Shown here: positions 12,067-22,750 of the stretch, piece after piece | How the letters are laid out: each line of letters begins with the position of its first letter | How positions within the stretch are numbered: position 1 is the first letter of the stretch | Origin: Ryuthela nishihirai | Taxonomy: Eukaryota; Arthropoda; Arachnida; Araneae; Heptathelidae | Assembly: GCA_038380435.1 (NCBI GenBank) | Contig: JAWZYU010000017.1 | Coordinates: 23,807,283 to 23,871,282, forward strand | Length of the DNA: 64,000 nt | Direction of reading: 5' to 3' | Program-made: the position numbers and the translations under genes | The notes under the pieces: generated by a model | Database searches by the model: none | Told to the model about the DNA's origin: nothing | The model's input: the letters and a program-made list of their open reading frames with translations, nothing else

Positions 12067-13838
12067 AATGTCTGAATCTACATCTAAAAAGAAATGCCGG
12101 CAGTACAGTATTGAGTATTTGAAATATGGATTTACGTATTCTCCTACAAACCAATCATTACCTATGTGTTTAATTTGCCGAAAAGTTTTTTTCAAATGAA
12201 GCTATGAAACCTTCTAGGCTACACGAGCATTTAAATAAAATGCATGCTCATAAGAAGAACAAAGATTTATCCTATTTTCAAGAACTGGAAAAGCAATATT
12301 TAAAACAGCCAACTATGTCAAATCTTTTTGCGTCGTCTTCTAAACAAGATGATGATGGACTACGAGCCTCATATAACGTTTCATTTTAATCGCAAAAGCA
12401 GGAAAACCACACACAATTGGCGAGGAATTAATTTTGCCGGCAGTCAAAGAGATATTAAAAACTGTTCTTCATCATAAGATACCGTCAGATATCATCAAAA
12501 AAATTCCTCTCAGTAATAATTCAGTGCAAAGAAGAATAGATGAAATGGCAAAAGACGTTGAAATATCATTATGTGATTACTTAAAGACTTGCAAATTTTC
12601 CATTCAGCTCGATGAATCAACTCTACCAAATAACGAATCTCTACTCTTATCATACGTACGATTTATAAAAGAAGAAAAAATTCATGAAGAGTTGTTATTT
12701 GCTAAAAATTCGGAATCTGATATAAAGGGAGAATCTATATTTAATACCATGCAAAAGTTTTTTCAAGAGAAAGAAATTCCTATTTGCAATATTTTGTCTG
12801 CTGCTACTGATGGTGCTCCAGCAATGACAGGGCGTCATAAGGGTTTCATAGCGCATTTGAAACAAGCAGTACCAAATGTACTCGCTGTACATTGTATTAT
12901 TCATCGTCAGCATTTGGTTGCAAAAAATTTGAATGAACGTCTGCATACGTCGCTCCATTACGTTATTAAGGCAATCAATAAGATTAGAAGCAATTCATTG
13001 AATGACCGATTATTTGGTAAGCTTTGTAATGAAAATGATGAAGATTACAATCGCTTGCTGCTGCACACAGAAGTACGTTGGCTCTCAAAAGGTGTTTGTC
13101 TGAATCGTTTTTTCAATCTATTTGACTCAGTACTGGACTTTCTTGAAGACAGACGAAAAATTGCGCCTGATTACGTCAAAAAATGACATCGCTTATTTGA
13201 CAGACCTGTTTAAAATATTTAATCAAGTTAATTTACAATTGCAAGGTGATGAGTTGAATTTAATTAAAACAAAAAACGTCATAGCTGCTTTTGCGGGAAA
13301 ACTTATTCTATTCAAACGAAATCTAGGTAGAGGTGAATACAACCATTTTCCCACATTATCAGCAGTCTCTGCAAAACCGGAAGATTTACTTACTTACTGC
13401 CAACACTTGGAAGTTCTTCATGTTGATTTTACGGAGGGTTTCCAAGATATTTTAAACATGAATATACCGAGTTGGGTTTTAGATCCTTTCGCAAACACAG
13501 ATACTGAAGAATCATCAAATTTGGAAGAGGAACTCTTAGAACTCACGACTAACGAAGCACACAAAGTAAAATTCAAACATGGATTCCAAGAGTTCTGGCT
13601 TCAAAAATCAATATCAGTTCTCTACCCTGGATTGTGGGCAATAGTACAGAAGTTTTTAATCGCATTTCCTTCGTCCTATATGGCTGAGCGTGGATTCAGT
13701 GCAGTAGCTAATTTACTGTCAAAGAAGAGGAACAGACTACACATCACTGAACGTGGCGATCTGCGATTGATGTTAACGAAATTGGAACCCGACATTAACA
13801 AATTGTTAACACTCCACCAGCCTCAACCATCTCATTAA
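12067..13838 (+). pseudogene. hAT transposase with BED zinc finger (ZBED5/SCAND3-like), frameshifted
   Basis: The family cuts and pastes hAT DNA with an RNase H-like core. The start ATG at 12067 opens MSESTSKKKCRQYSIEYLKY. A BED finger follows with CLIC and then RLHEHLNKMH, but an extra T in the T run near 12187-12193 shifts the frame between the Cys and His pairs. A missing base near 12388 shifts it again. The catalytic core at 12434-13180 has ATDGAPAMTG, HCIIHRQHL and HTEVRWLSKG. A third frame change occurs within about 13140-13180. The C-terminal dimerisation region has SSYMAERGFSAVANLLSKKR and ends at TAA 13836-13838. Relatives are about 600 residues, matching the total span. It lies centrally between the hAT termini; no intact product is possible. 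Confidence 0.92.
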
Positions 13839-14136
13839 TTTTTTTTATTTATTTTTTTTTATTTATTATTAATTTTGTGTTTATCTCATTATTTTTCATT
13901 TCTTATTGATTCTGTGTTTATTTTTAAAATTTTAATAAACAATTTTATTGTACATTTAGTTGTCGTTTTATTAATTTCTGCTTTATGATTTTTAATAGAT
14001 AAATAAACAGATAAATTAGGTACAGATAATATGCTACAATATTTTAATATTTCATATAAAATTAACTATTATGGACTAGGGGGGCGTTGAAATTTTTGTT
14101 CTCTTCTAAAGGTCCAGAAAAGGTTGGGAATCACTG

Positions 14137-14540
14137 ATCTAAAGGAATGAGAATTGCATAGGAACCCATAACCGTAAACGTCATGGGAAAGTGGTAGCAG
14201 AGGTACAAGACCTGAAAGGACACAAGACAGTGATTAAAGGGAAAACATTTATTGGACATAATTATTACAAATGGCGTACTAAGATGATACATTTCATAAT
14301 GTTGCAGCAGATGCTCGAAGTTTGACCCATAATCGCACAAATTTTGATGCGCACACGCAAACAAACGTTGGCCCGGTACATGTCTGTGTGGGAAGCGTTC
14401 TTGCTACATTCGTTGAGCAGCTCGTTCGTTGCCCTCAGCTATTCCATACACTAAGTGCATGTCTGCTAGCTCCCTGTTCGAATACCTTTGCTTGCTCTTC
14501 GTAAGCCGACTACCGCTCGAATGAGGAAATCCGAAATTTC
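14137..14540. mobile_element. Right part of the element split by the hAT insertion
   Basis: Sequence resumes after the duplicated ATCTAAAG, continuing the text begun at 10671. It is non-coding in practice: the minus-strand frame at 14131-14364 has no recognised motif. No matching right terminus was found, so the end is arbitrary. Confidence 0.45.
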
Positions 14541-14624
14541 CCCTCTAACGCACTAGACGCCCTATATAGGTAGAGGTTGGCCATCTCAAAATTGGACGCC
14601 ATGTTTTGTCGTCGCTCGGATTGT

Positions 14625-14659
14625 TTATCGTGCAATAGCTGAATGGTATTGCACGATAC
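14625..14659. repeat. Short hairpin
   Basis: TATCGTGCAATAGC is followed by TATTGCACGATA, giving about 11 paired bases around a short loop. No poly-T follows, and the role is unknown. Confidence 0.5.
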
Positions 14660-15268
14660 TTATGGATTCCTGAAAAGGGTAGGGTAATATATGATACAGA
14701 TTTCAGTGTTCATTATTGGAAGTACTTTAGAAAACGGCTAAAAAGGAAAAGTAAATTTTAGAGCTTTATATTTTTTTTAAAAAAGGTATATAATTTCACT
14801 TTGTTGTCTGTCCTTCTATAGATATCAAACGTTTTTTGTTTATACAGATAAATAAAAAATTCTTTTTGTGTTAGATAGGTATTAATGATATATTACGATT
14901 TGGATTTTTTGAATCTCCCAAAAGTTATAATTGCGCCCTCTAACGGTGGAAAAAGTTGAAAATTCCGAAATATCAAACGAATATTCCAAACGATGTAGTC
15001 ATGTTAGAAATTTAAAATTTTTGGTAGTGGAATGTGAAGGTTTTGAAAATTCCATTGACAACAATGAGTTGACCCTAAGCCCAATATAAGTAAGAAAAGG
15101 AACGGTTTTGTCTTAACAGAAAATTGGAAATATCTTTTTTAGTTTGTTATTAATGAAATGTAATTCGCATTTTCAAAGGTAGTTTTAATTTTTATCATTA
15201 GAGGTCACTAAATATCGAAACTGCAAAACTTTTAACGAATGTTTCAAGTGATCTGTTTATGGTTATAA
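14660..15268. other. Diverged repeat-like stretch, no gene
   Basis: AT-rich sequence with recurring phrases such as AGAGGTCACT or GCCCTCTAACGG and AATATTCCAAACG. These resemble text at 15660-15790 and 35630-36000, suggesting old dispersed or tandem repeats. No coding signal was seen. Confidence 0.4.
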
Positions 15269-15375
15269 CCCCTCAAGCAGCTGCTTGTACAGAGGTCTGA
15301 CAGGAGCCTGTCAATTTATACGCCATAGTAGAAGGTCCTTGAGGATGGTGGGACCTTAGCATAAAAACATGAACA
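15269..15375 (-). repeat. SINE family B, 5'-truncated, reverse orientation
   Basis: CCCCTCAAGCAGCTGCTTG followed by CTGACAGGAGCCTGTC is the reverse complement of the SINE B 3' body. The tRNA-like head is absent. Confidence 0.85.
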
Positions 15376-15649
15376 TCTATAAATATAAATTTTTAAGGAG
15401 TGAAAAAGTAGACAAAGGAAGAACATCATTCTCTTTGAAAATGAGATTCCCTTATGCGCCAGAGGCGATATGCGTTCTTCTAGTTATTTTACACTTTCAG
15501 TACCCTCTGACAGTGGAAATTCGAACTACTGTGTAATTGAGAAAATAAACTATTAATATTTTATTAGTACCTGTAATGTGCAAAACAATTTTTCATTTAT
15601 CTCTTAAAGCAGAAAAATTGCATTTTAGCAAACGGGACAAATCATTACT

Positions 15650-15800
15650 ATTAGTGTAAACCACTTGACCATTACACTCTATGACCAAAAATTTAAGTTT
15701 CTAGCAAAAATAGATCATTTGCAATATTTATTTAAAGATTTGGTATTTTCACGCTTTCTTCCGCCGCTAGAGGTCGCTGTTTTAAATTTTTTTTTATATT
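15650..15800 (+). repeat. Dispersed repeat D3 (related to 35625-36020 and about 48100-48300)
   Basis: AGTGTAAACCACTTGACCAT, then CACTCTATGACCAAAAATTT, closely resembles CAGTGTAAAACACTTTGACC and GTACTCTGTCACCAAAATTT at 35632-35680. The class is unknown and the sequence is non-coding. Confidence 0.55.
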
Positions 15801-15829
15801 CTACTATTGCTTTAAATCTGCTCTACACT

Positions 15830-16858
15830 TGCACAAAGAAAGGTTACCTTTATAATATGCCATCTATTGATCGCATCCAATTAGCCCAATATGCTGATGA
15901 TATCGCCCTCCTTTCCCCCTCATTGGGTCCAGTGATACTATAGACAGGCTGCACAGATGTCTTCATGAGGTGGAGGAGTGGTACGATAAATGGAAGGTCA
16001 AGATAAACACCGAGAAGAGCACTGCCATCCTCTTCAGTGGAAAACTTATTAAAAACACAAAACGTTGAAATTTTTAAAATAAACCAATTGAATGGCAAAA
16101 GATCATCAAATGCTTGAGTATAACCCTACATCAAAACCTCAAATGGAACCCTCATATTCATGATATTATTAACTAAAGTCGATGCAATGAGATGTCAACT
16201 AGGACCTCTCCTTCGGAGAAATGCTATCTTGATGATTGACCATATATTATTATTGTACAACATGGTTATTCGTCCGATAATAATTTATGCTTCCCCTATA
16301 TGGGCGAACAACACCTCCACGATTATACGCAAGATTCAGGTCGTGAAAACAAAATATTGAGATCTGCGATCGATGCCCTTTGGTTTGTTACTAACAGACA
16401 ACTTCATAAAGACTTGGGCATCGACCACATATATACTCCTATTAAAGGCATCTCAAAAAGGTGTTAAGAGACTGTTAAAAATAATCCTAATGAGATTATT
16501 TCTTTTTTGCCAAATTATGATCATAATGTTCTTAATAAGTACAAGAGGCCAAAAATGGTGGCTTTCTCTGTGAAACGCTACTCATTTTAGGTCTCTTGTG
16601 CATGATTTATGCTTTTTTTTAGCTTGTGTTTTATGTTAGCCTCTAGGGGCCCACCCACGGTGGTTTACTTGCTATATGTTTTTACCTATGCCAACTGGGC
16701 ATGTTCTTCCTGGTTTTGGTAATAGAAATGTCCTATCAATAGTATGTGTGCGGTGGCAAACAGAATCGCTCTTCTTGGCTGATGTATTTGCGATGTTCCA
16801 GGTAATGTTTTGTTTTACCTGTAACATCGCATATCCATGCACGATCTATGATCTATGA
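15830..16858 (+). mobile_element. Jockey-like LINE 3' fragment with reverse-transcriptase YADD motif
   Basis: A frame reads SIDRIQLAQYADDIALLS, where YADD is the reverse-transcriptase catalytic motif. After frameshifts and stops, LLYNMVIRPIIIYASPIWAN and IRKIQVVKTKY (the usual C-terminal region of jockey-type RTs) follow in another frame. The 3' part shares ACAAGAGGCC...TTAGGTCTCTTGTGCAT...CCAACTGGGCATG with the copy at 19800-20278. Both copies end near a GATCTAYGATCTAY tail (16844-16857). It is broken and 5'-truncated. Confidence 0.8.
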
Positions 16859-16981
16859 CAAAGAAAGTCTGCCGCTGGAACAATAATTTTGTTTTCAGAA
16901 TTGTTCGAATGTATATCTGCAATTCAGTGGCAAAAGTGGGCAGTAAACCAAAGTGAGACTGTCTCAGTGGCGTACTCAAGG

Positions 16982-17191
16982 CAGGGGTTCTCAACGTGGG
17001 GTATGCGGTAAAATATTTTGGGGTATGCCGTGAGAGCTCAAAAGTCGCTAGATACATGTTATATATATGTGTGTGTGTTTTATTCCCATTGTTATACTAT
17101 AACTATAGTTTTATCTCTCTATACAAGGGGTACGCCAGTTACATACACATTTGCAGGGATTACGTGAAGCATAAAAGGTTGAGAAGCACTG
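16982..17191. mobile_element. hAT-type MITE, 210 bp
   Basis: The left end CAGGGGTTCTCAAC and the right end GTTGAGAAGCACTG are inverted repeats. The flanks ACTCAAGG and CTCCAAGG match at 6 of 8 positions, a decayed target duplication. The interior is the reverse-orientation relative of the element at 1532-1680 (GGGGTACGCCAGTTA, ATTCCCATTGTTATACTATA). Confidence 0.8.
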
Positions 17192-17259
17192 CTCCAAGGG
17201 ATAGGAAGGCATGTTTGAGTATATTGGGGATGGTTTGACGTTCATGAGTCAGATTTTTC

Positions 17260-17650
17260 AGGACTGCGATAGAAAATTTAGGCTGGAGTTCCGCAGATTT
17301 TGTCGATTTTTTGAAAACATTCGGTAACGAGATTATGAGAGAGTTTCTAACTCCACACTTTACTGAGTCATTTTCTCTGTGACTTTATTTTCGTATGACG
17401 TTTTTTACAATACGGCAGATGGATTGATTTGAAACGAGAATTCATGACTATATGATTAAATATTTATAAAATTTTAATATAAATTTAACAGAGACGGTGC
17501 ATATTCCAGATCTCCATTGTCAAAAGGACATAAAAATGGCCGGTTACTAACCAGCGTGAGTAAGAAGATTAATAATTTTTTACGATAAATATTCAAAAGT
17601 ACAATTATGAATATTCGCATTATAAATAAAGCCATAAAAAATATATAAGG
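17260..17650. repeat. Dispersed repeat D2, second copy
   Basis: Matches 8600-9034 through GAAACGAGAATTCATGACTA, GGTGCATATTC and flanking text. See that entry for details. Confidence 0.6.
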
Positions 17651-17815
17651 TCACAGTGGGAGTTAATCGGTAAAAAATAGCCATTTTTCGAAAAATTAAC
17701 GAGCTAAAAAATGCTACTATCCAGACGTAATCTAGTCACCGAATGTTTTCGGAAAATCGGTCAATGCGGCGTCTATGAAACCATAGTCAAAATATATTAT
17801 TGACGCCCTCAAGAT

Positions 17816-17853
17816 GGTGTCCCAAAGGGAATTATAACCCCCTTTGGGACACC
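17816..17853. repeat. Perfect 14-bp stem hairpin
   Basis: GGTGTCCCAAAGGG (17816-17829) is exactly complementary in reverse to CCCTTTGGGACACC (17840-17853), with a 10-nt loop. It is followed by ordinary AT-rich DNA. Confidence 0.8.
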
Positions 17854-17940
17854 ACTGCTAAATATCATTTAACTTTTCCAAAGTTAATTTCGTTAATGAT
17901 AATACTGAAAGTACATTGGTTATTTTGTAATAATTCCGTA

Positions 17941-18729
17941 CACTGTAAAAAAAAAAGTGCGTAATGTTACACCAGTTATGGTGTGGCCTTACAATACAAA
18001 ATGGTAGTCAGGACTTTACACCGTTTTCATATTTAACACCATGTTGTGGTGTAACCTAACATCTAACTTGGAGCAAAGTCCTATTCTTGAATTTAACATT
18101 TAACTTATCTTTTTCTTGAATTTTGCTTCTTATTTCACCATTATGTAATAATTAAAAAATATTTAAAATGTTGGAATGATCGAAATTTTTGCAGTATTTT
18201 AAATAGTATAATAAAATTTTTTATTATTACTGCATTTTAATGATGATTCATACCTACAGCTTAAATATTGGAAAATTATTATATAAAAATGTATCTTTTG
18301 TTCCAAATGTTAAGCAACAGTAATAAAGTAAACGTTATTAGCTTGATACTTGCTGGTATTAAGTTTCGGTTTTAAGGCATTAACTTTCACCCTAAATGTG
18401 GTATTACACCAGTTTCTGATGTTAGATAAAATATAGTGTTATTTAACTCCCTTTCACGACGTTAGAGTTTCACTTTCGGAGTATATGGTTATACCTAAAT
18501 ATGGTACACTTGTTTCTGGTTTTAGATAACACTTTTTGGGTGTAAATTATTAGTGTTAGTAATTTTACCAAAATATAATTGTTACTAATTTTTGGTGTAA
18601 TCTAGGTTTATACAATAAACTGGTGGTGGAATATTATAATAAGATTGTGGAACCTAGATTTACACCATAAAATTATGGTAACGGAGGTCCACCATAAACT
18701 AGTGTAACGTAAGACTGTTTTTTACATTG
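17941..18729. mobile_element. Non-autonomous DNA transposon, 789 bp, TA-flanked
   Basis: Terminal inverted repeats of about 42 bp (CACTGTAAAAAA...TTACACCAGTTATGGTG on the left, and the reverse complement of CACCATAAACTAGTGTAACG...TTTTACATTG on the right) are flanked by TA on both sides. The interior is peppered with GGTGTAA, TTACACC and TAACACC in both orientations. No protein is encoded. The TA duplication suggests a Tc1/mariner-type mobiliser. Confidence 0.82.
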
Positions 18730-19079
18730 TAGTTCAGAAAATTGTAGATTATATTATATCAGTTTACAGAAAATAAAATTTTTAAAAACGTTTACCGAGC
18801 TAATTAATATCTGGCCATATGGTAATTATTTAGCATAGCGCACTAGTTAAAAAACGGAAAAATAGCAAGTATGCTTGTAAAAGATAAATTTTGGTTAATT
18901 ATATATTTTTGTGTTATGTTTTGTTGTGTTTATATTAATACAGTATTCGGAGATGCTAAAAACATGACTATGAATGAAATTGAATGCTAGCCAGATGTGA
19001 GTTGTATATAGAGTGACCAGATTTACAGGAGAAGTATTTCAAAAGTACCAGATATACTGGAATTTTTGAAAATTCGGCA

Positions 19080-19144
19080 GCGAGCTGTCAAACCAGACGT
19101 CCCCGTTTTCCGGGGACGTCTGCTCATTTAGTTTGACAGCTCGC
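19080..19144. repeat. Two-part perfect hairpin
   Basis: The outer stem GCGAGCTGTCAAAC (19080-19093) pairs with GTTTGACAGCTCGC (19131-19144). The inner stem AGACGTCCCCG (19095-19105) pairs with CGGGGACGTCT (19111-19121) around a 5-nt loop. The inner stem is GC-rich against an AT-rich background. Confidence 0.85.
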
Positions 19145-19415
19145 AATTGACGACTTTCATTATAAAATTCTAGCATCAGTTTTTCAGTCACCTAATTACC
19201 GACTGAAATTTCTTAAAACAATGCTGACACTACTGTTCTATTAGTAAAAGTTCTCATGCTGTACAGTTAGTTAATTTGAAATATAGCATAATATTTAAAA
19301 ATAAATTTCGGAGAATTTATTCGTAAGGGACAAGAGCTTTTCATGCAGGGAATCCTGAAAACGGCTTAGTTTTATATTTCCTATTCACATTGGCTGTGAA
19401 TACTATGATGTCAGT

Positions 19416-19630
19416 GTTGGGTTGGTTATTTTTTACCTCTGAGTGGCACTTTTTTGCACACAATGGGCTAAATGGCCAGGTGACAAGGATCCCGAAGACT
19501 CAGAAAGGTTGAGGGTAGGGACCCACTGGAACAGCTGTTAGGAGACGGTAGTCTCCCGTCAAGGCCGTTCAGTTTGTTTTTTAATGTGCACAGGTTTTGG
19601 CTCTCCCGCACACGGGGCCATGTGATGTCA
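19416..19630 (-). repeat. SINE family A, partial, reverse orientation
   Basis: The reverse complement carries the family 3' end (GGTAAA...), GCCATTTAGCCCATTGTGTGC, CAACAGCTGTTCC... and the CACACGGGGCCA segment. It stops before the tRNA-like head. One internal deletion is seen near GGAGACGGTAG. Confidence 0.85.
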
Positions 19631-19799
19631 GAAACCACAAGTGAAGTAAAGCAGGGACTATATTCCAGAATTTGATTAGTTCCTTTCAGAATGAAAGAAG
19701 GGGAATTTTATCGGATTGGATTATTTAGCTCGTGGAGCTTATTTTTAAGTGCGGACCACTGGTGCATTTTTTTAGTTTTTGCGTTGTTCTGTTGGTTTG

Positions 19800-20278
19800 C
19801 GTTATGGGATGTTTACCATATCCACAAGATTCAGGTCTTGCAGAACAAGATCTTGAGATGTGCGGTCAATGCCCCATGGTTTGTAACTAACAGACAAATC
19901 CATAAAGATCTGGGCTCGACCATATTTACTCTTATATTAAGTTTCTTTCACGTGGCTTTTTTGAGTCAGTTCAAAGCAATCCACCTGAAATCATATCCTG
20001 CTTGCTTGACTACAACCATGAAGTCATGAATAGTTACAAGAGGCCTAAAATGATGGCTTTCAGCAAAGATAGTCATCCATTTTAGGTCTCTTGTGCATCC
20101 TTACTACTTTTATATTGATTTTTATTGCACTTCGGGGCCCACCACTGGTGGTTTAAATTTTTATTTGTGTTTACACTGATGCCAACTAGGCACATGTTCA
20201 GATGGAAGAGGTTAGGGATACCCAAGTACCTGGTACTCTGATAATCATTTACCGATCTACGATCTACGGAATGTTTAC
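19800..20278 (+). mobile_element. Jockey-like LINE 3' fragment, second copy
   Basis: One frame reads IHKIQVLQNKILRCAVNAPW and VTNRQIHKDLG, typical of the C terminus of jockey-type reverse transcriptases. Downstream text parallels 16541-16703 (ACAAGAGGCCTAAAATG, CCATTTTAGGTCTCTTGTGC, CCAACTAGGCACATG) and ends in CGATCTACGATCTACGG. It is 5'-truncated and lacks the RT core. Confidence 0.8.
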
Positions 20279-21189
20279 CTTCGTTTTGTAATGTTATGGA
20301 ATGAACATTATTTTAGGAATTATTTTATCGCAAAAGGATACGTTTGATTAACTTGACATATAAAGTAATATAAATTTTTCAACTTTTAGTCTAAAGTGAT
20401 ATTAGTGGTTATGACGAAATAGCCTTGTGACGGATTATTTCGCGTAAATAGTTTGAATATGGCACCATGGTTTTAGATAAAGAGTTTATAAAATTGAAAA
20501 TTTGTCACTTTGTCATTCCTTTATATATGAAATTTGTCAAATATATTCTCCACGATAAAAATAGTCCCTTCCTAAAATTACTTTCATTGTGTAACACATA
20601 AAACAAAGTAAAACATAAAAAAAATATTGAAAAATGCACTGCTGATCAGAACTTTAAAAAAAAATGGGCTAAATAAATTCAGTCGTATAAAACTCATTTC
20701 TGGTTAAGACCTAAATTTTCATGTTTAAAAAAAAAATCTGTTTTTTTTTCGTTTGTTTCTAATAATTTTATTTTTACAAAGGAAAATTAATTTCTATAGA
20801 TGAAAGTGGTGGGAATAGTACTTTGGTTTTGAGATGATGATGGAGGGAAAGGGACTACTTTTGGAAAAAAAAGAAATAGTACACCAGTACAATATATACA
20901 CAGCCTGGCCAAATTATTATGAACACTGTCCTGAGAACACTGAGTCACTACGATGTCCTATAAAGCTGCAAAGGCATGGTGGAAAGCAAAGTTAAGTGTT
21001 ACATAGGTAAAAAGGCTGATCTGATTGATTTCGGAAAAGGGCTCCTCGATGGAGTGTGATGGGTAGTAACATCAGTAACTGAAATGATGGAACTCGGAGG
21101 AAAATAACAGGGCACAATATCCCAAGTGCCTATGCAGTATATATATATGTATATGTATAACCAGGGCCCCCACATCCTGAAGCGTTAGG
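20279..21189. other. AT-rich stretch, no gene seen
   Basis: No coding exon was recognised. There is a short TATATATATG microsatellite near 21138-21158. Confidence 0.45.
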
Positions 21190-21235
21190 ATCCGCAAAAG
21201 AATACCTAAATTTATTTAGGTATTCTTTTGCGGAT
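21190..21235. repeat. Perfect 21-bp inverted repeat, 4-nt loop
   Basis: ATCCGCAAAAGAATACCTAAA (the arm at 21190-21210) is matched exactly by its reverse complement at 21215-21235. It lies beside a C/G-rich patch at 21236-21252. Confidence 0.9.
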
Positions 21236-21422
21236 ATCCCCCCCGCCCCCGGCAAAAGATCCTGGCCCGCAAAACCTACCACTTAGATTAAGGGTAGCAT
21301 GCTGCTCTACAGGATTTAGTGTAAAATAAGTCGGTTTAAATGATGGCACTACTAAAAAAACTATATGGATTTACATAATAAAAACTTAAATTAATATCAA
21401 AAATTATCCCAAAGTATATTTT

Positions 21423-22010
21423 CTAGCTTGGTCGTCGCAAATTTTCAATAACTTCAGTAAAATCAACTTGCTTAGCTAAATCATTTTCGATGCACAAAAT
21501 TGCTAGATGATTAAGTCGCTCTTGACTAGTTGTGCTTCTTTGCCATGTTTTCAATGAATTTGCCAGTCTGCTGAACGATCTTTCAGCTGAAGAAAACAGT
21601 AACTGGTACTGTACAAAACAGTTTAATGGCGAGGCAGATATTGGCAAATATACCTTGCAGTTTTTTGTCGTAAATTGCGTTCAGAAGTCTAATCGGGCTT
21701 CTTTCAGTGCCAAAAACTGTCTTGTGAATGCTTTTAAGGCGAAGGATTTCGTACAGGAAGTCTTCTGACAGATCTTTCTCATATGTCTTTACAAGTTTTG
21801 CTGCTTTTGCGGTAAGATGACCATCGTCTAAGTTCTGGAAGTTCAAAATGGGTGAGAATAATTCACATATGGTATCTGCTGCTTCAAATATTGTCTTTAA
21901 ATCATTGATAATAAAATCCGATGCTGGGTAAACTACGGAAATTCTGAAAACTTGTTCAGGTTCTATAGAAGTTTTCTTTTTGTTGCTTTTTGTCTTCTGT
22001 TTCGGAGGAA
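21423..22010 (-). pseudogene. hAT-type transposase C-terminal relic (ZMYM1-like)
   Basis: On the minus strand, one frame reads VYPASDFIINDLKTIFEAAD near 21870-21935, then NFQNLDDGHLTAKAAKLVK and TERSPIRLLNAIYDKKLQGI. A frame change near 21590-21620 leads to SSAERSFSRLANSLKTWQRS and then SQERLNHLAILCIEN. The ERSFS...LNHLAIL part is the hAT dimerisation domain as found in ZMYM1-like transposase-derived proteins. No terminal repeats were located and the N-terminal part is missing. This is a decayed transposase fragment. Confidence 0.85.
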
Positions 22011-22344
22011 AATTTCCACTTTTGAAACGGGGAAACCAAAAGGTGAATGAGCTGCAATTTGAAGATGTGTTTACAGTACATACCTTGATTTATTGTATAT
22101 ATATATTTCAGTTCAATGTTTTAGGGCCACTGAAATACGGGACGTTTTTGAGTCCACGACAGATCTTTCCAAAATAAGAGAGCGAAATACGGGACATTTT
22201 GACACTTTTTCCATTAAAGGGAGGTGGGGGGGGGGAAGAGAAATGAGGTCCATAAAGCCTATAAAAAAAGAAAAAAAAAAGGTTACTTCTGTATTTCGAT
22301 TGATTTTCTTTGGGAGGAGGTTGAATTTTTTAATGCGGAGGGGG

Positions 22345-22750
22345 GTTGGGTTGCTTTTACCTCTGAGCGGCACTTTTTTGCACACCATGGGCTAAATGGC
22401 CAGGTCTCAAGGACCCCGAAGGCTCAGAGAAGGTTGGGGGAGGGGACCCCCTGGAACAGCTGTTGGGAGACAGATGGTTCAAGGCCATCCAGTGTGTTCT
22501 TTAACGTGCACAGGGTATGGCTCTCCCGCACACGGAGCCACGGCTTAACGTCCCATCCGATGTCCGTCCGATGTTAACGTCCCATCCAATGGACGGCGGT
22601 CTTTCCAAGGCCATCGGTGTCCCCTACTGACCGTGGGCAGGGCGGGGAATTTTGCGAAGATGAATCTCAACGCTGATCCAGCTGGGACTCGAACCGGGGA
22701 ACTACAGATTACGAGCTTGGCGCGCTACCGAATGAGCCACCCCCGCCCCT
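22345..22750 (-). repeat. SINE family A, near full length, reverse orientation
   Basis: The reverse complement runs from the tRNA-like head (GGGGCGGGGGTGGCTCATTC, B box GGTTCGAGTCCCAGC) to the 3' end GTAAAAGCAACCCAACC. Two extra short repeats of TCCCATCC(G/A)ATG near 22550-22595 are a local duplication. The long open frames here are by-products of the repeat. Confidence 0.9.

Larger units (their letters stand above)
10728..14136 (+). mobile_element. hAT-family DNA transposon, 3,409 bp, exact 8-bp target duplication
   Basis: The left end CATAGATTCCCAAC (10728-10741) pairs with the right end GTTGGGAATCACTG (14123-14136) at 12 of 14 positions. ATCTAAAG flanks both ends (10720-10727 and 14137-14144). 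Inside are a G-rich left subterminal segment, a LINE fragment on the minus strand (about 11150-11740) and the transposase gene (12067-13838). The conserved duplication shows this is one insertion event. The coding region is broken, so it is non-autonomous now. Confidence 0.93.
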
